Both the position numbers and the translations under genes were made by a program. A stretch of 64,000 nucleotides of DNA from Candidatus Loosdrechtia aerotolerans (GTDB lineage: Bacteria > Planctomycetota > Brocadiia > Brocadiales > Brocadiaceae): NCBI GenBank assembly GCA_021646405.1, contig SOER01000010.1, forward strand, positions 1 to 64,000, written 5' to 3'. The notes below the pieces were generated by a model. It had not been told where the DNA came from. It saw only the letters and a list, made by a program, of their open reading frames with translations, and did no database searches. This document shows, in pieces, positions 45,356 through 57,328 of the stretch (position 1 is the first letter of the stretch; every line of letters begins with the position of its first letter).

Positions 45356-45727
45356 TCATTTGGGAGTTTTTGTCCCATATTTAGAACGAGAACGCCTTCT
45401 ACCATCGACACCTGCGCAATCCAGTGTTCCCCGTATAATATGATATTTAATACCAGGCAAATCTCTTACACGCCCCCCTCTTACCAGTACAATCGAGTGT
45501 TCCTGTAAATTATGTCCTTCTCCCGGAATATAAGCGGTTACTTCTTTACCGTTGGATAACCTCACCTTGGCTACCTTCCTTAAAGCTGAATTAGGCTTTT
45601 TCGGCGTCCTTGTCATAACCTGAAGACATACCCCCTTTTTTTGGGCACATCCTTCTAAATCAGGACTCTTGCTCCTCTTTTTCGCTTTTTCTCTACCCTT
45701 TCTAATTAATTGATTTATTGTTGGCAT
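45356..45727 (-). CDS. rpsL: 30S ribosomal protein S12 with natural Arg88
   Basis: uS12 sits at the decoding centre. The 123-residue frame aligns without gaps to E. coli S12 up to residue 91. Lys43 is kept (T-P-K-K-P-N-S), and Arg86 of G-G-R-V is kept, but residue 88 is Arg (codon AGA at 45464-45466) where E. coli and most bacteria have Lys. It also has P-G-E-G-H-N near 68-73. It lies 15 bases after rpoC. Confidence 0.97.
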   Translation of the reverse strand: MPTINQLIRKGREKAKKRSKSPDLEGCAQKKGVCLQVMTRTPKKPNSALRKVAKVRLSNGKEVTAYIPGEGHNLQEHSIVLVRGGRVRDLPGIKYHIIRGTLDCAGVDGRRRSRSKYGTKTPK

Positions 45728-45742
45728 ATCTCTTTTTACTCC

Positions 45743-48700
45743 TTATTGATTCGATGTAATTAACTCTTTACCCTGAGATTTTTCAACTTCTTTTGCAACT
45801 GCTTCCGTCGGCATAGCAGAAAGCGTCAGATAGGTTTTGTATCCTGTGCCAGCAGGTACCAGATGTCCGAGAATAACATTCTCTTTCAAACCAACTAAAC
45901 TGTCTACCTTTCCTTCAAGTGCCGCTTTCGTTAAAACCTTCGTCGTCTCTTGGAATGATGCTGCAGATATAAAACTCTCTGATTGGAGGGATGCCTTTGT
46001 TATACCCATCAATAAGGACTTTGCCGTTGCTGGTTTTCCGCCTTTTTCAATAATTGTCGTATTTTCGCTCTTAAATTTAAATTTATCAATGATCTGCCCT
46101 GGCAAGAAATTCGTATCTCCAATATCTTCTACTTTTACCTTTCTCAGCATTTGAGCAATTATAATTTCAACATGTTTATCGTCAATTGGTACGTTTTGGG
46201 AACGATAAACGTTTTGAACCTCTTTCAACATATATGTCTGTAATTCTTCTTCGCCGCTTATTCTCAAAATATCCTGTAAAACAAGGGGTCCTTCCACAAG
46301 CGGACTGCCAGCCCTAATGCGATCACCTCTGTGTACTTTTAAATGCTTACCTCTGGGCACAAGATGCTCAATTTCCATACCAGACTCACTCCGTACTATA
46401 ATAGTACGTTTCCCGCGCCGTTTTTCACCAACTTCTACAAGACCGTCTATTTCACTCATTACGGCGGGATCTTTCGGTTTCCTTGCCTCAAAAATTTCAG
46501 CAACCCTGGGCAGACCACCCGTAATGTCTTCAGTTCTTGTGATTTCCCTTGGCGTTTTTGCAAGGAGCGTCCCTTCCGCTACATGTTGCCCCTCTTCTAC
46601 CTCAATATGTGCCTTCTCAGGGATCGGGTAAAGTCCCAGGATCTTACCCGTTTCATCTTCTATAATAATTTGAGGATGTAAGTCTCCTTTATGCTCCATG
46701 ATTACCTTACGTTTAACACCCGTCGTAATATCAGATTCTTCCCTCATTGTCTTACCAAGGACGATATCTTCAAATCGTATTTTACCAGACATTTCAGTTA
46801 AAATTGGAATCATATGTGGATCCCATCTGGTCAATACCTGATGAGCAACAACACTATCATCTTCCTTCACCAGTATTTCTGCACCGAGTATTATGGTATG
46901 TTTATCAATCTGCCTTCCTTTGGAATCAAGAAGTAAAAGTTCTCCATTTGCGTTGATGGCAACATTTTTTCCTTCCGGATTTTTTACTACGTGCAAATTG
47001 CTATATTTTATAATTCCTGCCCGCTTAGCTCTTACCTCAGATTCTTCTACTGAACGTGTAGCAGTACCACCGATATGGAATGTTTTCATGGTTAGCTGAG
47101 TGCCGGGTTCACCTATCGATTGCGCCGCAATAATTCCGACAGCCATTCCCTCTTCTACTAAATTTCCTCTTGATAAATCCATCCCATAGCATTTGATACA
47201 AAGCCCCAAATGCATTTCACATGTCAAGGCTGATCTGACTTTAATTTTCTCATACCCCAGGGCTTCTATTCTTTTTGCTTTTTCTTCGGTTATTAGCTCA
47301 TTTTCCCTGACAATTATTTCATCTTTTACTAAATCAACAATATTATTTCTCGCAACACGTCCTGTAATTACCTTGCTCAGAGGAACCTCTACTTTTTCAC
47401 CGCGGTATACAGCACTTTTTGTAATTCCATTTGTAGTACCGCAATCCAGGCCTGTTATTACCACATTCTGGGCAACATCAGCTAACTTCCGAGTCAGATA
47501 ACCAGAATCTGCAGTCTTTAATGCAGTATCTGCCAATCCCTTTCTCGCACCATGTGTCGAACTAAAATACTCCAGAACCCTCAAGCCTTCCCTGAAATTT
47601 GCCTTAATAGGTGTTTCAATAATCTTACCGGAAGGTTTGGCCATCAGACCACGCATACCCGCAAGCTGTCGCAACTGCTGCGAACTACCCCTTGCACCAG
47701 AAGCAGACATTAAATAGACAGGATTTAAATATAACCCGTTATCACGAATATCAACCCTTAATTCAATCATCATTTCCTCTGCAACCTTTTCACTGGCGTA
47801 AGTCCATGTGTCTATAATCTGGTTATATCTTTCACCCTCTGTTATAATACCTTTCCTGTACAGCTTCTGTACCTTTTCAATTTCTTCTTGTGTTTTCTCT
47901 AAAATTTCCTTCTTTTTAGAAGGCATCTTTAAATCGGTTATTGCAAATGAAAGTCCTGCCTTGGTACATTCTTTGAAGCCAATTTCCTTTATATCGTCTA
48001 ACAAAAAGATTGTTTTTTCCCTGCCGAGTATCTTATAACAATCCTGTATTATTCTACTAAGACCCTTTTGATCCAAGGTAAAGTTATAATACGGCATTCC
48101 TTTGGGGAGTATACTATTAAAAATAACCCTCCCGACGGTAGTCTTGCACAGCCCGTTTTTGGGCTCTTCTGTACCCTGTTTATCTTTAATAATTTTCGTA
48201 TGTGCCAGTCGTATTTCTATTTTTGTATGCAGATGTACCTTCTTTGTAGCTAATGCATAAACAACTTCCTCTGGCCCCATAAATTTCTTGAGATCTCCTT
48301 CACGCTCATTCTGTACATCTGTCGTGAGGTAATAGCACCCAAGAACAATATCCTGGCTCGGGGTTATAATCGGGTCACCGGAAGCCGGTGAAAAAACATT
48401 ATTTGTGGCTAACATTAAAGTAATGGCCTCTGCCTGTGCTTCAATCGAAAGAGGCAGGTGAACAGCCATTTGGTCACCATCAAAGTCAGCATTAAAACCA
48501 CGACAGACCAGAGGGTGCAGTTTAATTGCATTGCCCTCTACGAGGATGGGTTCGAAAGCCTGAATACCCATTCTGTGCAGTGTTGGCGCCCTGTTCAGCA
48601 ATACTGGATGGCGGGTAACTACTTCCTCAAGAATATCCCATACCTCCTTATCTTTGCGGCTAAGCATCTTCTTTGCACTCTTAATGGTATCTGCAAGACC

Positions 48701-49852
48701 CAGCTCTTTTAATCTGCGGATAATAAATGGCTGAAATAACTCTAACGCTATTTTCTTTGGCAAGCCACACTGGTGCAATTTTAATTCTGGTCCCACTACA
48801 ATTACAGAACGCGCAGAATAATCGACCCTCTTTCCCAATAAGTTCTCTCTAAAGCGCCCCTGCTTGCCTTTAATCATATCAGTTAACGATTTTAAAGGCC
48901 GGTTGTTACTACCGAGCACAGGGCGTTTGCTTCTTGTATTATCAAACAACGCATCAACGGCCTGTTGCAACATCCTTTTCTCGTTTCGTATGATTACTTC
49001 CGGTGCATTTAAATCAATTAGCTTTTTTAACCGGTTATTTCTATTAATAATCCTTCTATAGAGATCATTAAGATCCGATGTTGCAAAGTTCCCGCTTTCC
49101 AATAAAACAAGTGGTCTCAAATCTGGAGGAATAACCGATATAACATTCAACACCATCCACTCTGGCCTGTTACCTGAGTCTCTAAATGCCTCTACAATTT
49201 CTAACCTTTTAATTATTTCTTTAGCCCGTTGTTTAGATTTTGTCTGGTTCAGCTCTTCGCGCAACTCGGCCGACAGGGTAACCAGATCGAGTTTTTGCAA
49301 TAGGGTGCGTATTGCCTCTGCCCCCATTCCAGCCTTGAAGGAATGCTCCCCATACTTCTCCCTGTTTAGTTTAAATTCATCTTCACTCAGCATCTGGTAT
49401 TCTTTAAGTGGTGTTCCACCGGGATCAATCACTACATAATCTTGAAAATAAATAATTCTTTCCAGGGATGTGGTTTTCATTCCCAAAAGGGTCCCCAAAC
49501 GGGAAGGCATTGCTTTAAAAAACCATATATGAACAACAGGTGCAGCCAAATTAATATGTCCCATACGCTTTCTTCTTACACGCGAATGGGTAATCTTAAC
49601 GCCACACCGGTCGCAAATAATCCCTTTATGTTTTATTCCCTTATATTTTCCGCAGAAACATTCCCAATTACGTTCTGGGCCGAATATACGTTCGCAAAAC
49701 AAACCGTCTTTCTCTGCCCTATAAGTACGATAATTAATCGTTTCTGGTTTCTTCACCTCACCATATGACCAGCTACGGATCTCATCAGGCGACGCCAGCG
49801 ATATTTTTACCGAACTATATTCGTTAACTTTATCGTACGCAATATCTGTCAT
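45743..49852 (-). CDS. rpoC: DNA-directed RNA polymerase subunit beta'
   Basis: The 1369-residue subunit contains the N-terminal zinc finger (C-F-C-G-K-Y and C-D-R-C-G near 66-83), the absolutely conserved catalytic N-A-D-F-D-G-D with its three Mg2+-binding Asp, the bridge-helix and trigger-loop region ([20 protein letters not shown]), and the second zinc site ([13 protein letters not shown]). No frameshift or intein is present. Confidence 0.99.
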   Translation of the reverse strand: MTDIAYDKVNEYSSVKISLASPDEIRSWSYGEVKKPETINYRTYRAEKDGLFCERIFGPERNWECFCGKYKGIKHKGIICDRCGVKITHSRVRRKRMGHINLAAPVVHIWFFKAMPSRLGTLLGMKTTSLERIIYFQDYVVIDPGGTPLKEYQMLSEDEFKLNREKYGEHSFKAGMGAEAIRTLLQKLDLVTLSAELREELNQTKSKQRAKEIIKRLEIVEAFRDSGNRPEWMVLNVISVIPPDLRPLVLLESGNFATSDLNDLYRRIINRNNRLKKLIDLNAPEVIIRNEKRMLQQAVDALFDNTRSKRPVLGSNNRPLKSLTDMIKGKQGRFRENLLGKRVDYSARSVIVVGPELKLHQCGLPKKIALELFQPFIIRRLKELGLADTIKSAKKMLSRKDKEVWDILEEVVTRHPVLLNRAPTLHRMGIQAFEPILVEGNAIKLHPLVCRGFNADFDGDQMAVHLPLSIEAQAEAITLMLATNNVFSPASGDPIITPSQDIVLGCYYLTTDVQNEREGDLKKFMGPEEVVYALATKKVHLHTKIEIRLAHTKIIKDKQGTEEPKNGLCKTTVGRVIFNSILPKGMPYYNFTLDQKGLSRIIQDCYKILGREKTIFLLDDIKEIGFKECTKAGLSFAITDLKMPSKKKEILEKTQEEIEKVQKLYRKGIITEGERYNQIIDTWTYASEKVAEEMMIELRVDIRDNGLYLNPVYLMSASGARGSSQQLRQLAGMRGLMAKPSGKIIETPIKANFREGLRVLEYFSSTHGARKGLADTALKTADSGYLTRKLADVAQNVVITGLDCGTTNGITKSAVYRGEKVEVPLSKVITGRVARNNIVDLVKDEIIVRENELITEEKAKRIEALGYEKIKVRSALTCEMHLGLCIKCYGMDLSRGNLVEEGMAVGIIAAQSIGEPGTQLTMKTFHIGGTATRSVEESEVRAKRAGIIKYSNLHVVKNPEGKNVAINANGELLLLDSKGRQIDKHTIILGAEILVKEDDSVVAHQVLTRWDPHMIPILTEMSGKIRFEDIVLGKTMREESDITTGVKRKVIMEHKGDLHPQIIIEDETGKILGLYPIPEKAHIEVEEGQHVAEGTLLAKTPREITRTEDITGGLPRVAEIFEARKPKDPAVMSEIDGLVEVGEKRRGKRTIIVRSESGMEIEHLVPRGKHLKVHRGDRIRAGSPLVEGPLVLQDILRISGEEELQTYMLKEVQNVYRSQNVPIDDKHVEIIIAQMLRKVKVEDIGDTNFLPGQIIDKFKFKSENTTIIEKGGKPATAKSLLMGITKASLQSESFISAASFQETTKVLTKAALEGKVDSLVGLKENVILGHLVPAGTGYKTYLTLSAMPTEAVAKEVEKSQGKELITSNQ

Positions 49853-49867
49853 ATTTACAGTCCTTCA

Positions 49868-52800
49868 CTACTCTTTCAAAGCTTCCATTTTTTTCTTTTC
49901 TAGTTTTAAACTTAAACCGAGACCAGCAATTTCATTTGCCAGTACTTCAAAAGAAGCTGGTGTTCCAGCCTCTAAAACATTTTCACCTTTTACCATGGAT
50001 TCATAGATTTTTGTTCTTCCTTCGACATCATCGCTCTTTACCGTAAGCAGTTCCTGCAAATTATAAGCAGAGCCATATGCCTCAAGTGCCCAAACTTCCA
50101 TTTCACCAAATCTTTGCCCACCAAATCTTGCCTTTCCGCCGAGCGGTTGCTGAGTAATTAAGGAATATGGACCCGTTGCCCTCGCATGCACTTTTTCATC
50201 GACAAGATGGTGAAGCTTCAGCGTATACATATAACCAACGGTAACTTTCTGTTCAAACGGTTCTCCTGTTCGACCATCATACAGGACCGTTTTACCATCT
50301 TCAGGCAAACCGGCTTCTTTTAGACATTTCTTAATCTCTTCTTCAGTAGCACCTTCAAAAATAGGCGTTACTGCGCGGAAATTTAGTTCTTTTGCTGCCC
50401 ATCCCAAATGAGTCTCTAAAATTTGCCCCACATTCATCCTTGAAGGTACCCCTAACGGGTTTAGTAACATTTCCACCCGGGTTCCATCGGGCAGAAACGG
50501 CATATCTTCTTCAGGAAGAATTTTAGATATAACACCTTTATTACCGTGTCTACCAGCTATCTTATCGCCAACAGATAGCCTCCTTTTTGTAGCAATAGAT
50601 ATTTTCGCCAATTCTAATACACCTGTGGGTAATTCATCTCCCCGCTTCAGATGATTTATCTTCCTGTCTCTTTCATCTTTTAATTGGTCAATTCTCTCTA
50701 AATATTCTTTACTGGTTTCAACCGCACTTTCCCTTTTCTTTTTTGAGCTAAACTCAATGTTTTCTATATCAAAACGGTCTTCCATCGAAAGGATCGACTT
50801 GGTTGTCGCACCACGTTCAATAACGTATACCTGACCGGTCTGAATATCAACGAGTGGCTCATCAACTTCACTATTTACCGCTTTCAGCATCTTACTGAAT
50901 TCTTTAGCAATATTCTCGTTATACTTTACTTCAATATCATTTATTTCCTGTAATATCTTCTGTCTCTTTTCCTCAGAAAGATACGATTTTCGAGAAAAGA
51001 CCTGGGTGTTTATAACAATACCTTCCATACCAGACGGAACTTCGAGTGATTCATTCTTTACATCTTCTCCGGCACGGCCAAAAATGGCGTGTAATAGCTT
51101 TTCTTCGGGCGACAATTCAGTCCTGCTTTTCGGAGCAACTTTACCTACCAGGATATCCCCGGGTTTTACCTTTGTCCCTATTCGTATAACACCATTTTCA
51201 TCAAGATTTCTCAATGCTTTTTCCGAAACATTGGGAATGTCCCGGGTAAACTCTTCCCTCCCCAGCTTTGTTTCCCTAATCTCTACTTCGAATTCTTCTC
51301 TATGAATAGAAGTAAAACGGTCATCTTTGAGTAAGGCATCACTAATAACAATTGCATCTTCAAAATTATATCCATCCCATGTCATGAAGGCAACCCGTAC
51401 GTTTTTACCCAGACTTAACTCCCCATTATAAATTGCAGCCCCGTCAGCAATAATCTCTCCTTTTTTCACCTTTTGACCTTCAACAACAATTGGTTTTTGA
51501 TTCAAACATGTACCTTCATTCAGTCCAACAAATTTTCGTAACGTATAAATATCTCTCTCATCAATTACAATTTCGCCAGCGGTCACTTTTGTTACTGTTC
51601 CGCTATTTTCTGCCTGAACTGCCATGCTTGAATTCTGAGCTACAAACTTTTCCATACCTGTACTAACAATAGGCGGTTCGGTTCTTAAGAGAGGAACAGC
51701 CTGTCTTTGCATGTTAGAACCCATAAGTGCCCTGTTTGCATCGCTATGCTCAAGGAACGGTATTAGACTCGCAGAGACTCCCACCAGCTGTTTCGGTGAA
51801 ATATCCATATAGTTAACATCTTTAATATTCACCGAGTGGAAATCGACATTGTACCTACAAAGTACGTTTTCCAGTTTATTATTATCTTTCACTAAAATAT
51901 CCGCTGGAGCTATTAGCTTATGTTCCTCTTCATCTGCGCGAAGATACGTTATTTTATCGGTAACCTTTCCTTTTTCAATGATACGGTATGGCGTAATTAA
52001 GAAGCCGTATTCATCCGTTGTTGCATAAATACTTAAAGACGCAATTAAACCAATGTTCGTACCTTCAGGGGTTTCAATCGGACAAACCCTGCCATAGTGA
52101 GATACATGAACATCTCTTACTTCAAAACCTGCCCGTTTTCTATTTAATCCACCAGGCCCCAGGGCGCTAAGCCTTCTTTCATGAGTTAGTTGTGCCAGCG
52201 GATTTGTCTGATCCAGCACCTGTGATAGTTCACTTCTACTGAAAAAGTAATCAATCGCAGAAAAAATAGTTTTTGAATTTATGAGAGATCGGGGCGTTAA
52301 CTGTTCAGAGTCCTTTACACTCAGCCTTTCCTGGACCGTTCTTCGCAATTTTAAGAACCCTTTACGCAGCTCCTCCCCCGCTAATTCATCAATAGTACGC
52401 AGCCTCCGATTTCCCAGGTTATCAATATCATCTATAGAGGCACCAGACTGACCCTTTCGCAGTTTCATTATATATCGGATAGCTTCTACATAATCCTCTT
52501 TCTGTAAAGTCATTTCAGCTTCATTTATATTATGTCCCAGCTTCCTATTTAGCCTAAACCTTCCTACAGATCCGAGCCTATATCTCTTAACATCAAAAAA
52601 TTTGTCGTAAAATAACTGCCGAGCCTTCTCTAACTGTTGGGGGTTACCAGGGCGGAACCGAGCATATATTTTCAATAGTGCGTCTTCATGAGATTTCGTA
52701 AAATCTGAGTCCAAAGAGTTTAGCAGGAGCAGATCGTCCATCTTCTTAATGACTTCTATTTTCTTAATACTGAAATCAACAATTGCCTTTACCGTTGTAT

Positions 52801-53554
52801 CAGAAATCTGGCGCCCAGATTCTAATACAACCTCTCCTGTTTCCGGATTAACTATTTTATCGACTGTATATCTGCCTCTTAATTTTGTTACAGAAGCGTA
52901 GTCTGTAATTTTTACTACTTCGGTCTCATAAAATAGCCTAATAATATCTTCATCGTTTGAATACTCTTCAGAAAGCGCTCTCAGAAAACAGGTAGCAGGC
53001 AGCTTTCCGCTCTGGTCAATCCGTACGGTAAGAATATCCTTCTTTCCAACCTCAAGCTCAATCCAGCTTCCCCTTTCCGGAATAATCCGGCATGAATGTA
53101 GCCTCTTTTCTGCATGAAATTCTTCAACAAAATCTATCCCGGGAGAACGGTGTAGCTGAGTTACGATTACTCTTTCGGTACCATTGATAATAAATTCACC
53201 ACCGCCGATCATATTCGGTATTTCCCCCAGATAAACCTCTTCTTCTACAGGCTCGGCTTTGTTCAACCTTAACCAGAGCCGAAACGGGCGGCCGTATGTT
53301 AAGCGCAACTGTCTGCATTCATCCTGCGTATATCGTGGTTTGCCTAACTCATACTTAATGTAATCAAGCGACATTGTCCCGTCATAATTACTGATGGGAA
53401 ATATCTCCCTTAATATTGCTTCAATACCGAAGTTCTTCCTTTTCGAGGTTGGTACATCTGCTTGCAAAAAATCGCGATACGCCTTTGTCTGGATATGTAC
53501 AAGACTTCGGACATCCAAGATATCCTCTGACTTTCCAAAATTACGTATTTTCAT
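49868..53554 (-). CDS. rpoB: DNA-directed RNA polymerase subunit beta
   Basis: The 1228-residue subunit is full length. The rifampicin pocket reads [13 protein letters not shown]; the main resistance positions (E. coli Asp516, His526, Ser531) are all wild type, while the Phe514 equivalent is Val and Met515 is Leu. [16 protein letters not shown], and the C-terminal [20 protein letters not shown] motifs are in place. It is 37 bases after rplL. Confidence 0.99.
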   Translation of the reverse strand: MKIRNFGKSEDILDVRSLVHIQTKAYRDFLQADVPTSKRKNFGIEAILREIFPISNYDGTMSLDYIKYELGKPRYTQDECRQLRLTYGRPFRLWLRLNKAEPVEEEVYLGEIPNMIGGGEFIINGTERVIVTQLHRSPGIDFVEEFHAEKRLHSCRIIPERGSWIELEVGKKDILTVRIDQSGKLPATCFLRALSEEYSNDEDIIRLFYETEVVKITDYASVTKLRGRYTVDKIVNPETGEVVLESGRQISDTTVKAIVDFSIKKIEVIKKMDDLLLLNSLDSDFTKSHEDALLKIYARFRPGNPQQLEKARQLFYDKFFDVKRYRLGSVGRFRLNRKLGHNINEAEMTLQKEDYVEAIRYIMKLRKGQSGASIDDIDNLGNRRLRTIDELAGEELRKGFLKLRRTVQERLSVKDSEQLTPRSLINSKTIFSAIDYFFSRSELSQVLDQTNPLAQLTHERRLSALGPGGLNRKRAGFEVRDVHVSHYGRVCPIETPEGTNIGLIASLSIYATTDEYGFLITPYRIIEKGKVTDKITYLRADEEEHKLIAPADILVKDNNKLENVLCRYNVDFHSVNIKDVNYMDISPKQLVGVSASLIPFLEHSDANRALMGSNMQRQAVPLLRTEPPIVSTGMEKFVAQNSSMAVQAENSGTVTKVTAGEIVIDERDIYTLRKFVGLNEGTCLNQKPIVVEGQKVKKGEIIADGAAIYNGELSLGKNVRVAFMTWDGYNFEDAIVISDALLKDDRFTSIHREEFEVEIRETKLGREEFTRDIPNVSEKALRNLDENGVIRIGTKVKPGDILVGKVAPKSRTELSPEEKLLHAIFGRAGEDVKNESLEVPSGMEGIVINTQVFSRKSYLSEEKRQKILQEINDIEVKYNENIAKEFSKMLKAVNSEVDEPLVDIQTGQVYVIERGATTKSILSMEDRFDIENIEFSSKKKRESAVETSKEYLERIDQLKDERDRKINHLKRGDELPTGVLELAKISIATKRRLSVGDKIAGRHGNKGVISKILPEEDMPFLPDGTRVEMLLNPLGVPSRMNVGQILETHLGWAAKELNFRAVTPIFEGATEEEIKKCLKEAGLPEDGKTVLYDGRTGEPFEQKVTVGYMYTLKLHHLVDEKVHARATGPYSLITQQPLGGKARFGGQRFGEMEVWALEAYGSAYNLQELLTVKSDDVEGRTKIYESMVKGENVLEAGTPASFEVLANEIAGLGLSLKLEKKKMEALKE

Positions 53555-53591
53555 AAATTTCCTAATATTCTTACATTTAGAGAATAAATTA

Positions 53592-54005
53592 CTACTTTAT
53601 TTCCACGGTAGCACCGGCAGCCTCGAGTGATTTCTTAATCTTCTCTGATTCTTCTTTGGAAACACCCTCCTTAACAGGCTTAGGGGCAGCCTCAACGAGG
53701 TCTTTTGCCTCTTTTAATCCCAGATTCGTTTCTGCACGCACCGCTTTAATCACCTGTATCTTATTAGCACCGGCATCTTTCAGGATAACATCAAAAGATG
53801 TTTTCTCTTCTACTGGCGCTACAGCCTCGGCTGTCTGTGCTGCAGCTGGTACCGCAGCTACTGCAGCGGCTGAAACACCAAATTTCTCTTCAAAAGCCTT
53901 CACGAGCTGTGCAGCCTCAAGCATTGTCATTCCCGCAACCAGATCAAGCACCTGGTCAATTTTCTTTGAAGACTCAACGGTCTTTTCCTCAGTTACCTGA
54001 GCCAT
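53592..54005 (-). CDS. rplL: 50S ribosomal protein L7/L12
   Basis: bL12 forms the flexible stalk that recruits translational GTPases. The 137-residue frame has a helical N-terminal dimer domain, an Ala/Val-rich hinge (about 45-70) and the C-terminal domain [20 protein letters not shown] (about 72-91). It follows rplJ by 36 bases. Confidence 0.97.
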   Translation of the reverse strand: MAQVTEEKTVESSKKIDQVLDLVAGMTMLEAAQLVKAFEEKFGVSAAAVAAVPAAAQTAEAVAPVEEKTSFDVILKDAGANKIQVIKAVRAETNLGLKEAKDLVEAAPKPVKEGVSKEESEKIKKSLEAAGATVEIK

Positions 54006-54041
54006 TTTATTCCTCCTACCTTTTTACAAAATATCCTAAAA

Positions 54042-54569
54042 CTATCCACCACTTTTCTCTTTTTTATCTTTTACCGCCTGCAATACGGTTGCAAGGCCAC
54101 GTAAAACAGCGTTAAAAGCACTTACGACACCAACAATTGGTGCATTCATACTTGTAACAATTTGAGTATAAAGTACAGGCATCGTCGGAAGCTTTGCCAA
54201 CTCATTTACTTCATCTGCAGATAATACTGCCCCATCAACATATCCGCCGCGTAACGTCAGGGCAGATATCTTTTTTGACCATCCTACCGCCTCTTTCGCA
54301 GTAACTACGGGATCTTCCATGCCTGTTACGACAGCAGTAGGCCCGTTTAATAAACCTACAATCCCTGTAGCCCCCATCTGTTTAAATGCAATAACCATTA
54401 GTGCATTTTTAACTACATCCAAATGAATTTCCTTCTTGCGTAAATCACTCCGCAACTGGTCGAATTCAGATGCCTTTATTCCTTGATAACCAACTATCAA
54501 GTAATTATTTTTGTTTTGATACTTGGAAATCATTTCCTTTACGATAAGTTCTTTTAATTCATTTGCCAT
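54042..54569 (-). CDS. rplJ: 50S ribosomal protein L10
   Basis: uL10 anchors the L12 dimers to 23S rRNA. The 175-residue frame has L-R-K-K-E-I-H-L-D-V-V-K-N-A-L near 43-57, L-L-N-G-P-T-A-V near 74-81 and a C-terminal helix that binds L12. No separate L10 leader is visible in the 40-base gap to rplA. Confidence 0.96.
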   Translation of the reverse strand: MANELKELIVKEMISKYQNKNNYLIVGYQGIKASEFDQLRSDLRKKEIHLDVVKNALMVIAFKQMGATGIVGLLNGPTAVVTGMEDPVVTAKEAVGWSKKISALTLRGGYVDGAVLSADEVNELAKLPTMPVLYTQIVTSMNAPIVGVVSAFNAVLRGLATVLQAVKDKKEKSGG

Positions 54570-54609
54570 TGCTCTAAATACTTCCCTTCATAATCATTAT
54601 CGTTTTTTA

Positions 54610-55290
54610 TTAAACTTGTAATGGTATTCCAGGGCCCATTGTTGTAGTTATCGAGACATTCTGTAAAAAAACACCCTTCGCTGAAGAAGGACGGGAACTA
54701 ACAATATGTTTTATAAATGTATTAATATTTTCTACTAAATCTTCGTCAGAAAATGTAAGTTTTCCGACAAGAGCATGCACATTCCCCCCGGCATCGGTCC
54801 GATATTCTATTTTACCTGCTTTGAACTCCTTGACGGCTTTCTCAACATCGTCTGTCACTGTACCTGATTTCGGAGAGGGCATTTTTCCCTGCGGCCCAAG
54901 AACCCTACCTAGTTTTCCTACCAGTTTCATCATATCCGATGTCGCTATCGCAACATCAAAATCCGTCCAGCCTCCCTCTACCTTTTTTACCAACTCTTCT
55001 GCATCAACCTCGTCTGCGCCTGCCTTCTTTGCTATTTCAGCTTTCTCCCCGGTAGCAAAAACAACGACCTTGAGGCTTTTACCGATACCCTTAGGTAAAG
55101 AGATAGACCCCCTCATCAGCTGATCTGATTGCCTTGGGTCAATGCCTAGCTTCATTGATACTTCTACGCTTTCATTAAATTTCGCTGGTTTATAGGACTT
55201 AAGCAACCGAACAGCATCTTTCAACTCATATTTTTTCCCGGGATCCACAAGTTTAGCGGATTCCGAATATCTTTTCCCTCTTTTTGCCAT
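54610..55290 (-). CDS. rplA: 50S ribosomal protein L1
   Basis: uL1 forms the mobile E-site stalk and can repress its own operon. The 226-residue frame has N-E-S-V-E-V-S-M-K-L-G-I-D-P near 39-52, V-L-G-P-Q-G-K-M-P-S-P-K near 131-142 and a C-terminal S-S-R-P-S-S-A-K-G. Confidence 0.97.
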   Translation of the reverse strand: MAKRGKRYSESAKLVDPGKKYELKDAVRLLKSYKPAKFNESVEVSMKLGIDPRQSDQLMRGSISLPKGIGKSLKVVVFATGEKAEIAKKAGADEVDAEELVKKVEGGWTDFDVAIATSDMMKLVGKLGRVLGPQGKMPSPKSGTVTDDVEKAVKEFKAGKIEYRTDAGGNVHALVGKLTFSDEDLVENINTFIKHIVSSRPSSAKGVFLQNVSITTTMGPGIPLQV

Positions 55291-55334
55291 CTGACCAATT
55301 TCCTTTCAACATCCGAACACGTGTTCAATAGAAG

Positions 55335-55760
55335 TTAATCTACCACCTTAATTCCCATAGTACGGGCAGTTCCTTCTATTATCTTAACAGCAGCATCTAT
55401 ATTATCGACGTTTAAATCAGCTAATTTCTTATTTGCTATTTCCTTTAATTGTTCATGGGTTACCTGTCCTATTTTTTGCTTATTTGGTTCCGAAGACCCT
55501 TTTGCAACCCCAGCTAATTGTTTTAATAGTATAGAGGCAGGAGGCGATTTTATAATAAAAGTAAACGTTTTATCTTTGTAAACAGTAAGCTCAACAGGTG
55601 TCAGAACACCTTGCAAATCTTTCGTTCTATCATTAAACTGCTTAACAAATTGTCCTATATTCACGCCATGCTGCCCCAAAGCAGGCCCTACAGGCGGCGC
55701 AGGTGTCGCCTGGCCTCCCGGACACTGTAATTTAATCTTTGTTAAAACCTCTTTTGCCAT
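55335..55760 (-). CDS. rplK: 50S ribosomal protein L11
   Basis: uL11 forms the GTPase-associated centre and helps RelA sensing. The 141-residue frame has [14 protein letters not shown] near 22-35, F-I-I-K-S-P-P-A-S near 68-76, and the C-terminal G-T-A-R-T-M-G-I. Proline-rich linker kept. Confidence 0.98.
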   Translation of the reverse strand: MAKEVLTKIKLQCPGGQATPAPPVGPALGQHGVNIGQFVKQFNDRTKDLQGVLTPVELTVYKDKTFTFIIKSPPASILLKQLAGVAKGSSEPNKQKIGQVTHEQLKEIANKKLADLNVDNIDAAVKIIEGTARTMGIKVVD

Positions 55761-55778
55761 TTTACGCTCCTACTATTA

Positions 55779-56327
55779 TCAAATTGGCTCAACCTGCCAG
55801 TATTCTAATTCAACAGGTGTTGCCCTACCAAATACCGTAAGCATTACCTTAACCCGTCCACTTGCCGGCAACACTTCTTCAACCACACCGTCATAATTCT
55901 CAAACGGACCTTCCTTTACCCTTACTTTTTCACCTTCTCGAAATTCAATTTTCGCACGTGGCTTTTCTTCTCTATGCTCTACCTCAGACAACATTTTCTC
56001 TACCTCATAACCACTCATAGGGACAGGCTTGTTTTTTCCACCTATAAAATCACCTGCACCAGGCGTTTCCCGGATTAAAAACCAGACCTCTTTCGGTATT
56101 TGACCATTTTCATCCACTTCAACCTCGACCATCAGGTACCCAGGATAAATCTTTCTCTCCATTACCTTTTTCCTGCCACCTTTGATCTCGGAAACCTTTT
56201 CACTTGGCACCAAAACCTTTGTCAACAGATGTTCCAAGCCCCGAGCTTTAATAAGTTCTAAAAGGCTATTTTTTACCTTATCTTCCTTGTTGCTCTGCAC
56301 TCTCAATACAAACCATGTTTTAGGCAT
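55779..56327 (-). CDS. nusG: Transcription termination/antitermination factor NusG
   Basis: The 182-residue protein has the NGN domain (W-F-V-L-R-V-Q-S-N-K-E near 4-14, R-K-I-Y-P-G-Y-L-M-V near 59-68) and a C-terminal KOW domain (V-R-V-K-E-G-P-F-E-N-Y near 135-145). NusG rides on RNA polymerase and links it to Rho or the ribosome. It lies 18 bases ahead of rplK and has a possible own promoter at 56369-56398. Confidence 0.97.
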   Translation of the reverse strand: MPKTWFVLRVQSNKEDKVKNSLLELIKARGLEHLLTKVLVPSEKVSEIKGGRKKVMERKIYPGYLMVEVEVDENGQIPKEVWFLIRETPGAGDFIGGKNKPVPMSGYEVEKMLSEVEHREEKPRAKIEFREGEKVRVKEGPFENYDGVVEEVLPASGRVKVMLTVFGRATPVELEYWQVEPI

Positions 56328-56368
56328 TTAACGAAACCTACCGGAAAAAACTCCAAAAGCCCTCTGCG

Positions 56369-56398
56369 ATTATACAACAATAAAAACATCTTAAACAA
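56369..56398 (-). promoter_or_regulatory. Possible promoter ahead of nusG
   Basis: On the minus strand a consensus TATAAT (56369-56374) follows TTGTTT (56393-56398) by 18 bases, in the 202-base gap between secE and nusG. It would feed nusG, rplKAJL and rpoBC. Confidence 0.45.
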
Positions 56399-56529
56399 TT
56401 ATTAAAATAAGCCACTCGGAAGGAAAAGGAACTAGAAGAATTGATAGTTCTGAGGAGTCTCTTTAATCCAACTGTCACTACTGTTCTTTTATCGATTATC
56501 CTTACATATCGCTCAAGATTGATCTATAT

Positions 56530-56991
56530 TTACAGCACACCGATATATTTCATGATCCTGGATACAAACCAATCAACACCCAATATAAATAAACCGATAA
56601 CGATTACTGAAACAATAACAACCGCCGTCGAACCAACTAGCTCGTATTTTGTGGGCCAGGATACCTTTTGAAGCTCACCTTGCGTGTCAATCAGGAATTC
56701 TACTGTTTTTTTACCACCAGAATCCAGCGGTTTAATCCCTGTCTCTAGCCCGGCCACAAAAATACTTATAAAAAAACCCAAGAACACAAAAAGCGAAAAA
56801 GCACAAATCAATCCCCAAGACAACTCGATATCAACGAGTGGTATTTTAGCATTTTCCGCAACATTAGGCAAGCCTATTAGCAAGTTGTATAAAGAGATAG
56901 AAGCAAATAGACTGAGAACGCCTAAAGCAATACCAACTATAACTCTACTATATAAACCTTGTCCTTTTCTATACGCTTCAAAAAATGACAT
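56530..56991 (-). CDS. secE: Preprotein translocase subunit SecE (three-helix form)
   Basis: SecE clamps SecY. At 153 residues it is the long form, with hydrophobic helices at about 16-40, 58-81 and 120-140. The conserved cytoplasmic amphipathic segment G-E-L-Q-K-V-S-W-P-T-K at 105-115 precedes the last helix, as in all SecE. It lies 27 bases after tRNA-Trp and before nusG, the usual secE-nusG pairing. Confidence 0.95.
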   Translation of the reverse strand: MSFFEAYRKGQGLYSRVIVGIALGVLSLFASISLYNLLIGLPNVAENAKIPLVDIELSWGLICAFSLFVFLGFFISIFVAGLETGIKPLDSGGKKTVEFLIDTQGELQKVSWPTKYELVGSTAVVIVSVIVIGLFILGVDWFVSRIMKYIGVL

Positions 56992-57018
56992 TTTTTATCT
57001 CTTCTATATAAAATATGG

Positions 57019-57092
57019 CAGGTCTGGAGGGACTCGAACCCCCAACACCCGGATTTGGAGTCCGGTGCTCTACCAATTAGAGCTACAGACCT
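57019..57092 (-). tRNA. tRNA-Trp (anticodon CCA)
   Basis: The reverse strand gives acceptor AGGTCTG/CAGACCT, D-stem GCTC/GAGC, anticodon stem CCGGA/TCCGG around CTCCAAA, T-loop TTCGAGT and discriminator G, as expected for tRNA-Trp. It lies between rpmG and secE. Confidence 0.96.
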
Positions 57093-57158
57093 TTAATATC
57101 AAACACGAAACCAAGCCCATACAAAAGATACCCGGAATACAATTTTTCCGCTGAAAAT

Positions 57159-57308
57159 TTATTTCTTGTACTCTTTATGATCCGTATGTTTCCTACAGGA
57201 CTTACAAAACTTCCTCAATTCCAGCTTTTGCGCCCGCTGTGTCTTTCTCGGCGTTCTATAATTTCTATTAGAACACTCTTTACAAACCATCGTTATATAT
57301 TCGCGCAT
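57159..57308 (-). CDS. rpmG: 50S ribosomal protein L33
   Basis: A 49-codon frame encodes bL33 of the zinc-binding type: C-K-E-C near 9-12, N-R-N-Y, and C-K-S-C-R-K-H-T near 37-44. It lies 20 bases after the second tuf gene, in the common tuf-rpmG-trnW-secE order. Confidence 0.95.
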   Translation of the reverse strand: MREYITMVCKECSNRNYRTPRKTQRAQKLELRKFCKSCRKHTDHKEYKK

Positions 57309-57328
57309 ACAAGTATTCCCAAGTATAT

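Noticed and set aside
52190-52260. Rifampicin-resistant RpoB, because of Val at the Phe514 position
   Set aside because: The main resistance residues (Asp516, His526, Ser531 equivalents) are wild type, so resistance is not supported.
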